Shown here piece after piece: positions 32,242 to 41,075 of a stretch of 64,000 bases of DNA. The DNA is from Gordonia paraffinivorans NBRC 108238 (GTDB taxonomy: Bacteria > Actinomycetota > Actinomycetes > Mycobacteriales > Mycobacteriaceae). The position numbers and the translations under genes are program-made. Position 1 is the stretch's first letter, and each line of letters starts with the position of its first letter. The notes beneath the pieces were generated by a model. The model was not told the DNA's origin, searched no databases, and saw nothing but the letters and a program-made list of their open reading frames with translations. Location: assembly GCF_000344155.1 (NCBI RefSeq), contig NZ_BAOQ01000006.1:1-64000 (forward strand), read 5' to 3'.

Positions 32242-32834
32242 GAGGCCTTACCGAGCAGCGTCAACGAGCGCCGCAGCGCGGTGGACGCGTCGGCGTCGGG
32301 GGTGTCGGCCAGGACGGCGGCGACCGCCTTCTCGGCGTGTGCGGCGGTGAAACCCAGACCGACGAGGGCCTCGGCCACCTGGTCGCGCACTCCTCCGCCG
32401 GCCACCGCGCCGCCCGCCGCGGGTTCCCCGGCCGGGCGGTCCACCTTGTCGCGCAGCTCGACGCACAGGCGCTCGGCGACGCGCTTGCCGATCCCGGGCA
32501 CCGAGGTGAGCGCCTTGGTGTCGGACTCGGCGAGCGCACGGCGCAGCGCGTCGGGCTCCAGGACGGCAAGGGTCGCCATCGCGAGTCGCGGTCCGACGCC
32601 GGTGACCGTCTGCAGCAGAGCGAACAGCGCACGTGCGTCGGGCTCGGTGAACCCGTACAGGGTCATCGAGTCCTCGCGGACGATCATCGAGGTCAGCAGC
32701 GTCGCCTCTTCTCCCCTGCGCAGCCGCGACAGCGTCACCGGGGTCGCGAGGACGCGGTATCCGACTCCCGCACACTCGATCACGGCGTGATCGAGTGCGA
32801 TCTCCACGACCGGGCCACGGACTGACGCGATCAT
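32238..32834 (-). CDS. ruvA: Holliday junction DNA-binding protein RuvA
   Basis: 198 aa. N-terminal OB fold ([18 protein letters not shown]), two helix-hairpin-helix motifs ([25 protein letters not shown]) and the small C-terminal domain that contacts RuvB. Four-base overlaps with ruvC and ruvB indicate coupled translation. Confidence 0.95.
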   Translation of the reverse strand: MIASVRGPVVEIALDHAVIECAGVGYRVLATPVTLSRLRRGEEATLLTSMIVREDSMTLYGFTEPDARALFALLQTVTGVGPRLAMATLAVLEPDALRRALAESDTKALTSVPGIGKRVAERLCVELRDKVDRPAGEPAAGGAVAGGGVRDQVAEALVGLGFTAAHAEKAVAAVLADTPDADASTALRRSLTLLGKAS

Positions 32835-33400
32835 GCGCGACTCCCCTCTCGTGCCTCGGCGATCCGCTGCCGGTGTCGGGCGGCGGCCGCCTCGGCCTTC
32901 TTCTGCGCCTCCGCCATCCGCTCCATCATCGGCCCGCGCCAGCAGTGACAGATCGCGATCGCCAGCGCGTCGGCGGCGTCGGCCGGCTTGGGCTTGGTCT
33001 GCATCCCGAGGATGCGGGTGACCATCATGGTCACCTGGGCCTTGTCGGCGCGACCGCTGCCGGTGACGGCGGCCTTGACCTCCGACGGCGTGTGGAACCG
33101 GACCGGCACGTCGCGCTGCCCGGCGGCGAGCGCGATGACCCCGCCGGCCTGGGCGGTGCCCATCGCCGTGGAGACCTGGTTCTGGGCGAAGACCCGTTCG
33201 ATGGCGACCGCGTCCGGCTGATGCACGTCGAGCCAGTGACACGCCTGGGTGTAGACCCTCATCAGTCGCTCGGCGAGCTCCATGTCGCTGGGGGTGCGCA
33301 CCACGTCGACGTCGAGCGCGGTCACCGATCTCCCGCGTCCGGACTCCACCAGCGCGATACCGCACCGGGTGAGCCCCGGATCGACGCCCATGACGCGCAC
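32831..33400 (-). CDS. ruvC: Crossover junction endodeoxyribonuclease RuvC
   Basis: 189 aa. Catalytic acids Asp7 ([11 protein letters not shown]), Glu68 ([10 protein letters not shown]), Asp141 and Asp144 ([10 protein letters not shown]). Resolves Holliday junctions. GTG start at 33400 has GGGAGGG upstream and gives the family N-terminus MRVMGVDPG. First gene of ruvCAB, with a LexA box 26-39 bases upstream. Confidence 0.95.
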   Translation of the reverse strand: MRVMGVDPGLTRCGIALVESGRGRSVTALDVDVVRTPSDMELAERLMRVYTQACHWLDVHQPDAVAIERVFAQNQVSTAMGTAQAGGVIALAAGQRDVPVRFHTPSEVKAAVTGSGRADKAQVTMMVTRILGMQTKPKPADAADALAIAICHCWRGPMMERMAEAQKKAEAAAARHRQRIAEAREGSRA

Positions 33401-33425
33401 AGAACCCTCCCGAGCGAACCTCTTG

Positions 33426-33439
33426 CGAACAGTTGTTCG
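33426..33439. promoter_or_regulatory. LexA/SOS box of the ruvCAB operon
   Basis: CGAACAGTTGTTCG has perfect 5-bp arms with a 4-base centre, the actinobacterial/Gram-positive SOS-box form CGAAC-N4-GTTCG. On the minus strand TAGAAT (33447-33442) is a good -10, so the box overlaps the start of transcription and would block it. Mycobacterial ruvC is a known LexA target. Confidence 0.8.
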
Positions 33440-33494
33440 AGATTCTATCGGGAGGGTCCGACAACCCCGGGGACCAACACGCCCCGGGCAACGC

Positions 33495-34250
33495 TCAGTC
33501 GTTCTCGAGCTCGGCGAGGACCTCGTCGCTGACGTCGACGTTGCTGTAGACGTTCTGCACGTCGTCGCAGTCCTCGAGGGCGTCGATCAGTTTGAACACC
33601 TTGCGCGCGCCGTCGGCGTCGACCGCGACCTCGACCGACGGGCGGAAGCTGGCTTCGGCGGAGTCGTAGTCGATGCCCGCCTCCTGCAGCGCGGTGCGCA
33701 CCGCGACCAGGTCTCCGGGCTCGCTGACGATCTCGAAGGACTCACCGAGATCGGTGACCTCCTCGGCCCCGGCGTCGAGCACGGCCATGAGGATGTCGTC
33801 CTCGGTCTGCCCGTTCTTCTCCAGGGTGACGACGCCCTTGCGGGCGAACAGGTACGACACCGAGCCCGGGTCGGCCATGCTGCCGCCGTTGCGGGACATC
33901 GCGGTGCGGACCTCGCCGGCCGCGCGGTTGCGGTTGTCGGTGAGGCACTCGATGAGGATCGCCACGCCATTGGGGCCGTAGCCCTCGTACATGATGGTCT
34001 GCCAGTCGGCGCCGCCGGCTTCCTCACCGGCACCGCGCTTGCGCGCGCGTTCGATGTTGTCGTTGGGAACCGAGGACTTCTTCGCCTTCTGGATGGCGTC
34101 GAAGAGCGTCGGGTTGCCGGCCGGGTCTCCGCCGCCGGTACGTGCCGCCACCTCGATGTTCTTGATCAGCTTGGCGAACATCTTGCCACGCTTGGCGTCG
34201 ATGACCGCCTTCTTGTGCTTGGTGGTGGCCCATTTGGAGTGGCCGCTCAT
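33495..34250 (-). CDS. yebC: YebC/PmpR family protein
   Basis: 251 aa. Family N-terminus [25 protein letters not shown] and [11 protein letters not shown]. Members act as transcription regulators or as factors relieving ribosome stalling; the sequence does not distinguish these. Downstream of pdxT by 79 bases and upstream of ruvC, as in Rv2603c. Confidence 0.92.
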   Translation of the reverse strand: MSGHSKWATTKHKKAVIDAKRGKMFAKLIKNIEVAARTGGGDPAGNPTLFDAIQKAKKSSVPNDNIERARKRGAGEEAGGADWQTIMYEGYGPNGVAILIECLTDNRNRAAGEVRTAMSRNGGSMADPGSVSYLFARKGVVTLEKNGQTEDDILMAVLDAGAEEVTDLGESFEIVSEPGDLVAVRTALQEAGIDYDSAEASFRPSVEVAVDADGARKVFKLIDALEDCDDVQNVYSNVDVSDEVLAELEND

Positions 34251-34329
34251 GTGTCCGTCGCATCCTTTCCGGCGCAGGTACGCGGCTCGATGCCGCGGGC
34301 GTCTGCTCTATCGCTGGTTCGGCACGATC

Positions 34330-34950
34330 TTACCGACGCACCATCTCCACGAAATATTCGTGTACTCGGCGGTCCCCCGTCACCTCCGGGTGGAAGGACG
34401 TGGCGAGCACCTTACCCTGCCGCACCGCGACGATCCGTCCCTGCGCAGGTCCCTCGGGCACACGCGCGAGGACCTCCACATCCGGCGAGACCGATTCGAC
34501 CCAGGGGGCCCGGATGAACACCGCGCGCATGCGCTGCGCGCCGGGCCGGTCGGTGATCCCGGCGAAGTCGAGGTCGGTCTCGAAGCTCTCCACCTGACGG
34601 CCGAATGCGTTGCGGCGCACCGTGATGTCGAGGGCGTCGAGATGCCGTGCGTCGGGGCGGGTGTCGAGGATCGTCGAGGCCAGCATGATCATGCCGGCAC
34701 ACGAGCCGTAGGCCGGCATCCCGTCGCGCAGACGCGCGACGAGCGGGTCGTGGAGGTCGAAGATGCCGAGCAGCTTGCTCATCGTCGTCGACTCGCCGCC
34801 GGGGATGACGATCGCGTCCACCTCGTCCAGCTCCGCCTGCCTGCGTACCGGCACCGCCTCGGCCCCGGCCGCCTGCAGGGCGTGGACGTGCTCGCGGACG
34901 TCGCCCTGAAGTGCGAGAACCCCGATCCGGGGTCGTGTCGCGGCGCTCAC
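34330..34950 (-). CDS. pdxT: Pyridoxal 5'-phosphate synthase glutaminase subunit PdxT
   Basis: 206 aa. Class I glutaminase: GGES (51-54), nucleophile Cys84 (AYGSCAGM), His187 and Glu189 (SFHPEV). Supplies ammonia to PdxS. GTG at 34950 overlaps the tesB stop (GTGA). Its partner pdxS is 3.4 kb upstream rather than next to it. Confidence 0.93.
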   Translation of the reverse strand: MSAATRPRIGVLALQGDVREHVHALQAAGAEAVPVRRQAELDEVDAIVIPGGESTTMSKLLGIFDLHDPLVARLRDGMPAYGSCAGMIMLASTILDTRPDARHLDALDITVRRNAFGRQVESFETDLDFAGITDRPGAQRMRAVFIRAPWVESVSPDVEVLARVPEGPAQGRIVAVRQGKVLATSFHPEVTGDRRVHEYFVEMVRR

Positions 34951-35801
34951 TGGTCGGTCCGCGCGTGCTGGTCTGCGGGCATCTCTCGTCCGGTGCGGGC
35001 GAGGCCCTCCTGCGTCACCGCGGCCACCATGCGGCCGGAGCGGTCGAAGATCCGGCCCTGGGTGAGCGCACGGCCGCCGGCGGCCGACGGCGAGGTCTGG
35101 TCGTAGAGCAGCCAGTCGTCGGCCCGGAACGGGCGCATGAACCACATGGCGTGGTCGAGCGAGGCGACCTGCGGGTTGGAATCGGGGTGCGGAACCCGCG
35201 ACGAGCCGAGCAGCGTCATGTCGCTCATGTAGGCGAGGGTGCCGACGTGGAACACCGTGTCGTCCGGCAGCCGGTGCCGGTATCGGAACCAAACCCGTTG
35301 CTGCGCAGCGAAATACGGAGACGTCACCATCTTCTCGCGCGGCACCACGCGCAGGTCGAAGTTGCTCCACTCCTTGAACACCGCACGCTCCTCCTCGCCC
35401 ATCTCGTCGAGCCGGTCGTTCAGCTCGGTGGGTTCGGGGACCGGCGGCATGCGGTCCTGGTGTTCGATGCCGGTGTCGGTGCGGACGTGGAACGAGGCCG
35501 ACATCGTGAAGATGGCCTCGCCCCGCTGGATGCCGGTGACCCGGCGGGTGACGAAGGACCGCCCGTCGCGGATGCGGTCGACGAGGAAGACCGCCGGGAT
35601 GTCCGGGTCGCCGGGGCGCAGGAAGTACCCGTGCAGCGAGTGGACGTGGAACTCGGGGTCCACGGTCCGGGTCGCCGACATCAGCGACTGGCCGGCGACC
35701 TGGCCGCCGAAGGTGCGCTGGAGGTGACTCGGGAACGCGCCACCCCGGTAGATGTCGGTCTCGATCTGCTCGACCTGGAGTATGTCCTCGATGGCTGCCA
35801 C
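34947..35801 (-). CDS. tesB: Acyl-CoA thioesterase II (TesB family)
   Basis: 284 aa from GTG 35801. Double hot-dog fold: GGQVAGQSL (~33-41) and [12 protein letters not shown] in the first half, [18 protein letters not shown] and [18 protein letters not shown] in the second. Hydrolyses acyl-CoA. The GTG is chosen because it gives the usual ~280 residues; longer readings have no matching sequence. Same tesB-pdxT order as Rv2605c-Rv2604c. Confidence 0.9.
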   Translation of the reverse strand: MAAIEDILQVEQIETDIYRGGAFPSHLQRTFGGQVAGQSLMSATRTVDPEFHVHSLHGYFLRPGDPDIPAVFLVDRIRDGRSFVTRRVTGIQRGEAIFTMSASFHVRTDTGIEHQDRMPPVPEPTELNDRLDEMGEEERAVFKEWSNFDLRVVPREKMVTSPYFAAQQRVWFRYRHRLPDDTVFHVGTLAYMSDMTLLGSSRVPHPDSNPQVASLDHAMWFMRPFRADDWLLYDQTSPSAAGGRALTQGRIFDRSGRMVAAVTQEGLARTGREMPADQHARTDQ

Positions 35802-35856
35802 GCCGACCAGTATCGCCCACGTGACGGCGATCGCCGTGGTGAGGGGCGAATCCGGG

Positions 35857-36336
35857 TCAGAGCTCGTCGAGCGACATGATGCCGTCCTGGATGGCACGGG
35901 CGACGAGCGACGCCTTGGTCGGTGCGGGACGGCCGATCTCGGCGTACTTGGCGCGGATGCGGGTGAGATGGGTGTTCACGGTGCCCAGCGAGATGTAGAG
36001 CTCCTGGGCGACCGCGGGCTTGGAGTCGACGAGCATCCAGGTGCGCAGCACCTCGATCTCGCGAGCGGTGAGGTTCGGCTTCGCGCGGCCGCTCGCGGCC
36101 TGCGAGCCGTCGTCGGAGACGGCGGGACGGGCCGGCGCGGCGGGCACGCGGTGCAGGTGCGGATGACCGGCGCGATGGCCGAGCCCCGGCTGGGCGGCCT
36201 GATGCGGGATGTGCCGGCCCGGCAGCGGCATCCGGCGGGCCGCGAGGCGCGCGAGGGCCTCCTGGCGGCGCTTGAGCGCCTCGGCGTCTCGACGAGCGTC
36301 ACGCAGGTGCTGGGCCGGGTGGGCGATCGCAGTCAT
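35857..36336 (-). CDS. LuxR-type helix-turn-helix regulator without a receiver domain
   Basis: 159 aa. The N-terminal ~85 residues are Arg/His/Pro-rich and of unknown fold. The C-terminal region is a GerE/LuxR HTH (LTAREIEVLRTWMLVDSKPA, then SLGTVNTHLTRIRAKYAEIG, ~90-140). There is no phospho-receiver Asp. ATG 36336 has AGAGGA upstream. It is the last gene of a three-gene cassette (PP2C, FHA, LuxR) but has its own 238-base upstream region carrying twin palindromes and a -10 (CATAAT). Target genes are unknown; autoregulation is plausible. Confidence 0.8.
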   Translation of the reverse strand: MTAIAHPAQHLRDARRDAEALKRRQEALARLAARRMPLPGRHIPHQAAQPGLGHRAGHPHLHRVPAAPARPAVSDDGSQAASGRAKPNLTAREIEVLRTWMLVDSKPAVAQELYISLGTVNTHLTRIRAKYAEIGRPAPTKASLVARAIQDGIMSLDEL

Positions 36337-36403
36337 GGTGTGTCCTCTTCACTCATTCGAACCGGATGGTTTCTGGCCGGGACGTTCCGGCGATGAGTTG
36401 AAG

Positions 36404-36409
36404 ATTATG
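36404..36409 (-). promoter_or_regulatory. -10 element of the LuxR-type gene
   Basis: CATAAT on the minus strand, predicting a start near 36397 and a ~60-base leader. At 17-base spacing the -35 position reads CATCGA, which is poor, fitting an activator-dependent promoter. Confidence 0.5.
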
Positions 36410-36430
36410 GGCGTGCGCGCCCGGCGTCGA

Positions 36431-36468
36431 TGGGGAGAACTCCCCACCCGATGGGGAGAACTCCCCAT
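36431..36468. promoter_or_regulatory. Twin palindromic operator upstream of the LuxR-type gene
   Basis: Two copies of TGGGGAG-AA-CTCCCCA (36431-36446 and 36452-36467) spaced exactly 21 bp, i.e. two helical turns, on the same face. Their centres fall about 41.5 and 62.5 bases upstream of the start predicted from the -10 at 36404-36409, the classic positions for an activator contacting RNA polymerase. The binding protein is unknown; the adjacent LuxR-type or FHA/winged-helix proteins are candidates. Confidence 0.7.
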
Positions 36469-36519
36469 GCTGTTTTCGCAGGTCACAGCCTTGCACGTGT
36501 GAGTGAGACCCGGATGCGC

Positions 36520-36529
36520 CCCCTAGGGG
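36520..36529. promoter_or_regulatory. Palindrome CCCCTAGGGG downstream of the FHA gene
   Basis: Perfect 10-bp palindrome between the twin operator and the FHA stop codon, sharing a CCCC/GGGG theme with it. Possible accessory operator; too short to be a terminator. Confidence 0.3.
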
Positions 36530-36574
36530 ACCACCACTACCGGCCGGCGGGGCCGGGTGGAGGGCCGAGCCGGA

Positions 36575-37360
36575 TCAGCCGGCGGCGTTGCGCGCCGCCT
36601 CGGCGTCGATCAGCGGCAGGTCCGCACGCGTGACGATGCGCGAGGCGATCGCGTACTCGACGAGCTTCGTGCGGCGGTTGGACGCGAGCTTGCCTCCCCC
36701 GCCGCGCATCCCGCTCACACCGAGCTGGTCGAGCTTGTCGCAGACGTTGTCGAGCTTGCGGTTGAACTTCGTCAGCGACCAGCCCAGCCGCCGGGCGGCC
36801 TGCGCCGAGGACGGGATCGCACTGGCCCCGGTCCCCTCGCGACGCAGGATCTCCTCGGCGAGCACGACGATGAGCAGCTTCTGGCTCTCGGTCAGGGTCG
36901 GCACGCCCTGCGTGGTGTGGCCGCCGGAGAACTCCGGCCGAGTCACCGACTTCACCTGCGGCGCCCGGGCGAAGACGCTCAGCTCATAGGTGGTCGGTCC
37001 GGCGGTGAACACGATCGTCGTCTCGCCGAAGACGAGCGGCATGCGCGCACCCGGACCGAGCGTCGCCGTGAAACCGACGTCGCCGGCCGAGACGCTCGCC
37101 GACAGGTGGGTGCCCAGGTTGGTCAGCCACCACAGCCCGTTCTCGTTGTGCACCACCAGGAATCGGCGATGCAGGTACGGGTTGTCGTCGATCGACAGGT
37201 CGGCTTCCCGGCCGATGAAGAAACGACGCCCGGGATCGAGTTCGGTCCGCTCCCCGCAGTATTCGACGTATGTCGCGGAGTCGTCGGTCCCGGAAGCGGC
37301 GGCGCCGGGGCCGGGAACCGGCGCAGCAGGCGACACCGGGCTGTCCTGACCAGGATTCAT
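36575..37360 (-). CDS. FHA-domain protein with C-terminal winged-helix-like region
   Basis: 261 aa. FHA domain at ~38-130 (RRFFIGREADLSIDD, 45-59, with Gly50-Arg51; His64; Asn81); FHA domains bind phosphothreonine. The C-terminal ~110 residues (SSAQAARRLGWSLTKFNRKL, NVCDKLDQLGVSG) look like a helix-turn-helix with wing, so it may be a phospho-dependent DNA-binding protein (inference). It starts 14 bases after the PP2C phosphatase stop, hence one transcript. No Ser/Thr kinase is adjacent. Confidence 0.8.
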   Translation of the reverse strand: MNPGQDSPVSPAAPVPGPGAAASGTDDSATYVEYCGERTELDPGRRFFIGREADLSIDDNPYLHRRFLVVHNENGLWWLTNLGTHLSASVSAGDVGFTATLGPGARMPLVFGETTIVFTAGPTTYELSVFARAPQVKSVTRPEFSGGHTTQGVPTLTESQKLLIVVLAEEILRREGTGASAIPSSAQAARRLGWSLTKFNRKLDNVCDKLDQLGVSGMRGGGGKLASNRRTKLVEYAIASRIVTRADLPLIDAEAARNAAG

Positions 37361-37373
37361 CGGGTCCGTCCGA

Positions 37374-38258
37374 TCAACCGGCGCTCTCCGCGCCCGGGTT
37401 TGCGCCGGCGGCGTCCGCGGCGTCGGTCGACGCCTCCGCGGAAGCGTCTACGGCAGGCATCGTCAGCGTCGGCACCGACTCGTGCACGGCCACCACGATG
37501 ACGGTGACGTTGTCGTGGGCGCCCAGGGCGAGCGCGGCGTCGACGAGGCGTTCGACCGCTTCCTCCGAAGACGAGGAGCTCGCGAGGATGTCGCCGATCT
37601 CCTCGTCGGGCAGTTCGCCGGTGAGTCCGTCGGTGCACAGCAGCAACACGTCGCCGGGGAAGGCCGGGGTGTTGAAGAAGTCGGGAACCGGATCGATCAT
37701 CCCGGCGCCGAGCGCGCGGGTGATCACGTTGCGCCGAGGGTCGGTGCGCGCCTGCTCGGGTGTCAGGAATCCGGCGTCGATGAACTCCTGGACCTGCGAG
37801 TGATCAGTGGTGAGCTGCTGCAGGGTGCCGTTCTGGAACCGATAGGTCCGCGAGTCGCCGATGTTGAGCACCAGCCAGTGCGGGTTGTCGTCGTGCATGA
37901 CGAGGACGGCGCCGGTGGTCGTGGTACCCGCACGACGGTCGGTCTCGGTGTCGATCTCGCCGATCCGTCGTTGCGCGGCGACGAGGAGGTCGTCGAGCTG
38001 CAGCTTCGTCGCGTCCAGCTCGCCCGCGCTCGTCGCCTGCGAGAGGGTGAGCAGCGCCGCCTCGCTGGCCAGTTCGCCGCTGTCGTGTCCGCCCATGCCG
38101 TCGGCGATGAGATAGATGCCCGGCAGGACGAGCGCCGCGTCCTCGTTGGTCTCGCGCACCCGTCCGACATTGCAGGCCGCCGACCACTCGAGCCGCAGTT
38201 CACCCACGATGTGTGTGCCCGAGACCGAGGCGTCTCGAACGATGGTCGCCGCATCCAT
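37374..38258 (-). CDS. PP2C-family Ser/Thr protein phosphatase
   Basis: 294 aa. All PP2C metal motifs are present: NEDAA (38-42), ADGMGGHDSGE (52-62), GDSRTY, LLCTDGLTGE and HDNVTVIVV. Soluble; an Ala/Asp-rich tail follows the catalytic domain. Removes phosphate from Ser/Thr, probably opposing a Pkn kinase. First gene of the PP2C-FHA-LuxR cassette inserted between pdxS and tesB-pdxT. TAGTAT at 38273-38268 is a plausible -10 nine bases before the ATG. Confidence 0.9.
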   Translation of the reverse strand: MDAATIVRDASVSGTHIVGELRLEWSAACNVGRVRETNEDAALVLPGIYLIADGMGGHDSGELASEAALLTLSQATSAGELDATKLQLDDLLVAAQRRIGEIDTETDRRAGTTTTGAVLVMHDDNPHWLVLNIGDSRTYRFQNGTLQQLTTDHSQVQEFIDAGFLTPEQARTDPRRNVITRALGAGMIDPVPDFFNTPAFPGDVLLLCTDGLTGELPDEEIGDILASSSSSEEAVERLVDAALALGAHDNVTVIVVAVHESVPTLTMPAVDASAEASTDAADAAGANPGAESAG

Positions 38259-38283
38259 GATCAGCAGATACTACCGTCGAAGA

Positions 38284-38339
38284 GCCCCCGGATCGCGAGT
38301 CCTGCCGAGTGTTCGGTCGCAGGCGTGTCGGCCGGGGGC
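38284..38339. terminator. Inverted repeat after pdxS
   Basis: Arms GCCCCCGG (38284-38291) and CCGGGGGC (38332-38339) with a 40-base interior, then CTCTT on the minus strand. Separates pdxS from the PP2C cassette. Confidence 0.45.
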
Positions 38340-38355
38340 GTCTCCGACGGAAAGA

Positions 38356-39267
38356 TCACCAGCCGCGCTCGGCCAGTCGGTGCGGCTGCGGGATCTCGTC
38401 GACGTTGATGCCGACCATCGCCTCGCCGAGGCCGCGCGACACCTTGGCCAGCACGTCCGGGTCGTCGTAGAAGGTGGTGGCCTGCACGATGGCGGCTGCG
38501 CGCTGGGCGGGGTTGCCGGACTTGAAGATGCCCGATCCGACGAACACGCCCTCGGCGCCGAGCTGCATCATCATCGCGGCGTCGGCCGGGGTGGCGATGC
38601 CGCCGGCGGTGAACAGCGTGACCGGGAGCTTGCCCGCCTCGGCGACCTCGGCGACGAGCTCGTAGGGCGCCTGCAGCTCCTTCGCCGCGACGTACAGCTC
38701 GTCCTTCGGAAGCGAGGTCAGCCGACGGATCTCGTCGCGGATCTTGCGCATGTGCGTGGTCGCGTTGGACACGTCACCGGTGCCGGCCTCGCCCTTCGAA
38801 CGGATCATCGCCGCGCCCTCGGTGATGCGACGCAGCGCCTCGCCCAGGTTGGTCGCACCGCAGACGAACGGCACGGTGAACGCCCACTTGTCGATGTGAT
38901 TGGCGTAGTCGGCCGGGGTCAGCACCTCCGACTCGTCGATGTAGTCGACGCCGAGGCTCTGCAGGATCTGCGCCTCGACGAAGTGGCCGATGCGGGCCTT
39001 GGCCATCACCGGGATCGAGACGGCGTCGATGATGCCGTCGATCATGTCCGGGTCGCTCATCCGCGAGACGCCGCCCTGGGCGCGGATGTCGGCGGGCACC
39101 CGCTCGAGAGCCATCACGGCCACCGCGCCGGCATCCTCGGCGATCTTCGCCTGCTCGGGGGTGACCACGTCCATGATCACGCCGCCCTTGAGCATCTCGG
39201 CCATGCCCCGCTTGACACGGGCGGTGCCCTGGCCGACCTCGGGAACGGTCGCGCCGTCTTGACTCAC
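38356..39267 (-). CDS. pdxS: Pyridoxal 5'-phosphate synthase subunit PdxS
   Basis: 303 aa. (beta/alpha)8 barrel with catalytic lysines Lys90 ([16 protein letters not shown]) and Lys158 ([11 protein letters not shown]). Makes PLP from ribose 5-phosphate, glyceraldehyde 3-phosphate and ammonia from PdxT. GTG start with AGGAGAAA upstream. In M. tuberculosis pdxS, tesB and pdxT are contiguous; here three signalling genes separate them. Confidence 0.95.
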   Translation of the reverse strand: MSQDGATVPEVGQGTARVKRGMAEMLKGGVIMDVVTPEQAKIAEDAGAVAVMALERVPADIRAQGGVSRMSDPDMIDGIIDAVSIPVMAKARIGHFVEAQILQSLGVDYIDESEVLTPADYANHIDKWAFTVPFVCGATNLGEALRRITEGAAMIRSKGEAGTGDVSNATTHMRKIRDEIRRLTSLPKDELYVAAKELQAPYELVAEVAEAGKLPVTLFTAGGIATPADAAMMMQLGAEGVFVGSGIFKSGNPAQRAAAIVQATTFYDDPDVLAKVSRGLGEAMVGINVDEIPQPHRLAERGW

Positions 39268-39429
39268 TGATTTCTCCTCGTGTCCACGACCGCTCTCATC
39301 GCGATCTGGTGTCAGATGTCAGGTCGATCTCACCGCGCCGCGGGCGGTGACGCAGGTTCCGCGACGGTTGTGCGATCAGTCTAGGTGAGCACCGGTTTCT
39401 CCCCGGTGGCAGGGATCACCCCGACCGCG

Positions 39430-39951
39430 TCACTTCTGCCGTTCGGGTGTGACTCGTTCGATGATCTCGAAATACGTCGGCAGCGGCGCGCGGCCGCCCA
39501 ACCGCAGCCATCGGACCAGGCGGCGTTCCCCGAGCGCACGGGTGTCGCGCACCGCGTCGTTGTAGAAGCGGCGCGCCATCATCACCCGCGTCTCCGCGTC
39601 GGCGAGCTCGACGACCAGCGCCTGCGACCGCTGGTGCGCGCCGGTGCGCGCCAACCCCACCGACAGCGCGTTCTCCGCGTCCTCCCGGGTCTCCGGCGCG
39701 GCGCGCTCGGCGCGATCGGCGAGCGCCGCCAGGTCGCGCACGGCCGCCTTCTCGTCGTCGGTGGTCGCCGCCGCGTCCATCTCGGCGGCGATGGCTCGCA
39801 CCACGACGGCCCGGCGGTCGAGGCTCGACTCCAGGGACTTGCGGGCGAGGTCGACGCGGACGTTGAGCCGGTCGAGGCGGTTGGCGGTGTGATACGCCCA
39901 GCCGGCGAGCGCGAGGACGGCGACGACCGCCAGGACGATCCAGGCGGCCAT
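39430..39951 (-). CDS. LemA-like single-pass membrane protein
   Basis: 173 aa. Membrane helix at ~3-20, then a helical bundle; the segment VMMARRFYNDAVRDTRAL resembles the LemA signature. Function unknown. Its ATG shares one base with the pimA stop (TGATG), so it is the last gene of the PIM operon; a link to envelope biology is inference. Confidence 0.7.
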   Translation of the reverse strand: MAAWIVLAVVAVLALAGWAYHTANRLDRLNVRVDLARKSLESSLDRRAVVVRAIAAEMDAAATTDDEKAAVRDLAALADRAERAAPETREDAENALSVGLARTGAHQRSQALVVELADAETRVMMARRFYNDAVRDTRALGERRLVRWLRLGGRAPLPTYFEIIERVTPERQK

Positions 39952-41075
39952 CAGTCCGACACCACCACCGGGCCGGCGCCGACGGTCACCGTGTCGTAAA
40001 CGCGCAGGATCTGGTCGGCGACCCGGGACCAGTCGTACTTGTCGGCCCGGATGCGTCCGCGGGCGACGAGCTGCTCGCGCGCCTCGTCGTCGGAGAGGAG
40101 CTCGATGATCCCCCGGGCGAGCTGTTCGGGGGATCCGGTCTCCACCAGCCGTCCGGCCCGGCCGTCGTCGAGCACACGCCGGAAGGCGTTGAGCGAGCTG
40201 GCGATGACCGCGGCACCGGCCGCCATGGCCTCGACGAGGACGATGCCGAAGCTCTCGCCGCCCAGGTTGGGTGCGCAATAGACGTCGGCCGAGGCGAGCG
40301 CGCGCGCCTTGGTCGCGTCGTCGACCTGCCCGAGGAACACCAGATGATCGGCCAGGGTCCCGGCGCGCCGGCGCAGTGCCGCCTGGTTGCCTCCGCCGAC
40401 GACGAGGACCCGGATGTCGGGGAATCGCTCGACGACCGACGGCAGTGCGCGCATGAGGATGTCGATGCCCTTGCGCGGCTCGTCGAACCGGCCCAGGAAC
40501 AGCACGGTCTTGCCCGGGTGCGGATAGCCCTCGAGCGGTTTGGCATTGGCGAAGCTCGCCACGTTGATCCCGTTGGGGATCTCCACCGCATCCGACCCCA
40601 GCGACTCCATCTGCCAGCGACGGGCTAGCTCGCTCACCGCGATCTTGCCCGCGATGCGTTCGTGGTAGGGACGCAGGATCCCCTGGAAAGCGCTGAGCCA
40701 CAAGGACTTCGACGTCGAGGTGTGGAAGGTGGTGACGATCGGCCCGGATGCCACCATCAGCGAGAGCATGGAGATCGACGGAGAGTTGGGCTCGTGGACG
40801 TGCAGCACGTCGAAGCCGTTCTCGGCGATCCAGCGCCGAAGTCGCAGATAACCCTTCGGGCTGAAGTTCACGCGCGAGACCGAGCCGTTGTACGGGATGG
40901 CCAGCGCCGGTCCGGCGCGCACGACGTACTCCGGCAGCGCCGTGCCGCGCGACGCCGGCGCCAGGACGCTGACCTCGTGACCGCGGTCGATGAAGACGTC
41001 GGCGAGTTCGGTGACGTGCGCCTGCACGCCGCCCGGGACGTCGAACGAATACGGGCAGATCATGCCGATCCTCAT
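39951..41075 (-). CDS. pimA: Phosphatidyl-myo-inositol mannosyltransferase PimA
   Basis: 374 aa, GT4 fold. MICPYSFDVPGGVQAHV at the N-terminus, His118, Arg201-Lys202 for the pyrophosphate, and the EX7E motif E274-E282 (GGESFGIVLVEAM). Transfers the first mannose from GDP-Man to phosphatidylinositol at the inner face of the membrane. ATGA overlap with the acyltransferase gene. Confidence 0.93.
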   Translation of the reverse strand: MRIGMICPYSFDVPGGVQAHVTELADVFIDRGHEVSVLAPASRGTALPEYVVRAGPALAIPYNGSVSRVNFSPKGYLRLRRWIAENGFDVLHVHEPNSPSISMLSLMVASGPIVTTFHTSTSKSLWLSAFQGILRPYHERIAGKIAVSELARRWQMESLGSDAVEIPNGINVASFANAKPLEGYPHPGKTVLFLGRFDEPRKGIDILMRALPSVVERFPDIRVLVVGGGNQAALRRRAGTLADHLVFLGQVDDATKARALASADVYCAPNLGGESFGIVLVEAMAAGAAVIASSLNAFRRVLDDGRAGRLVETGSPEQLARGIIELLSDDEAREQLVARGRIRADKYDWSRVADQILRVYDTVTVGAGPVVVSD

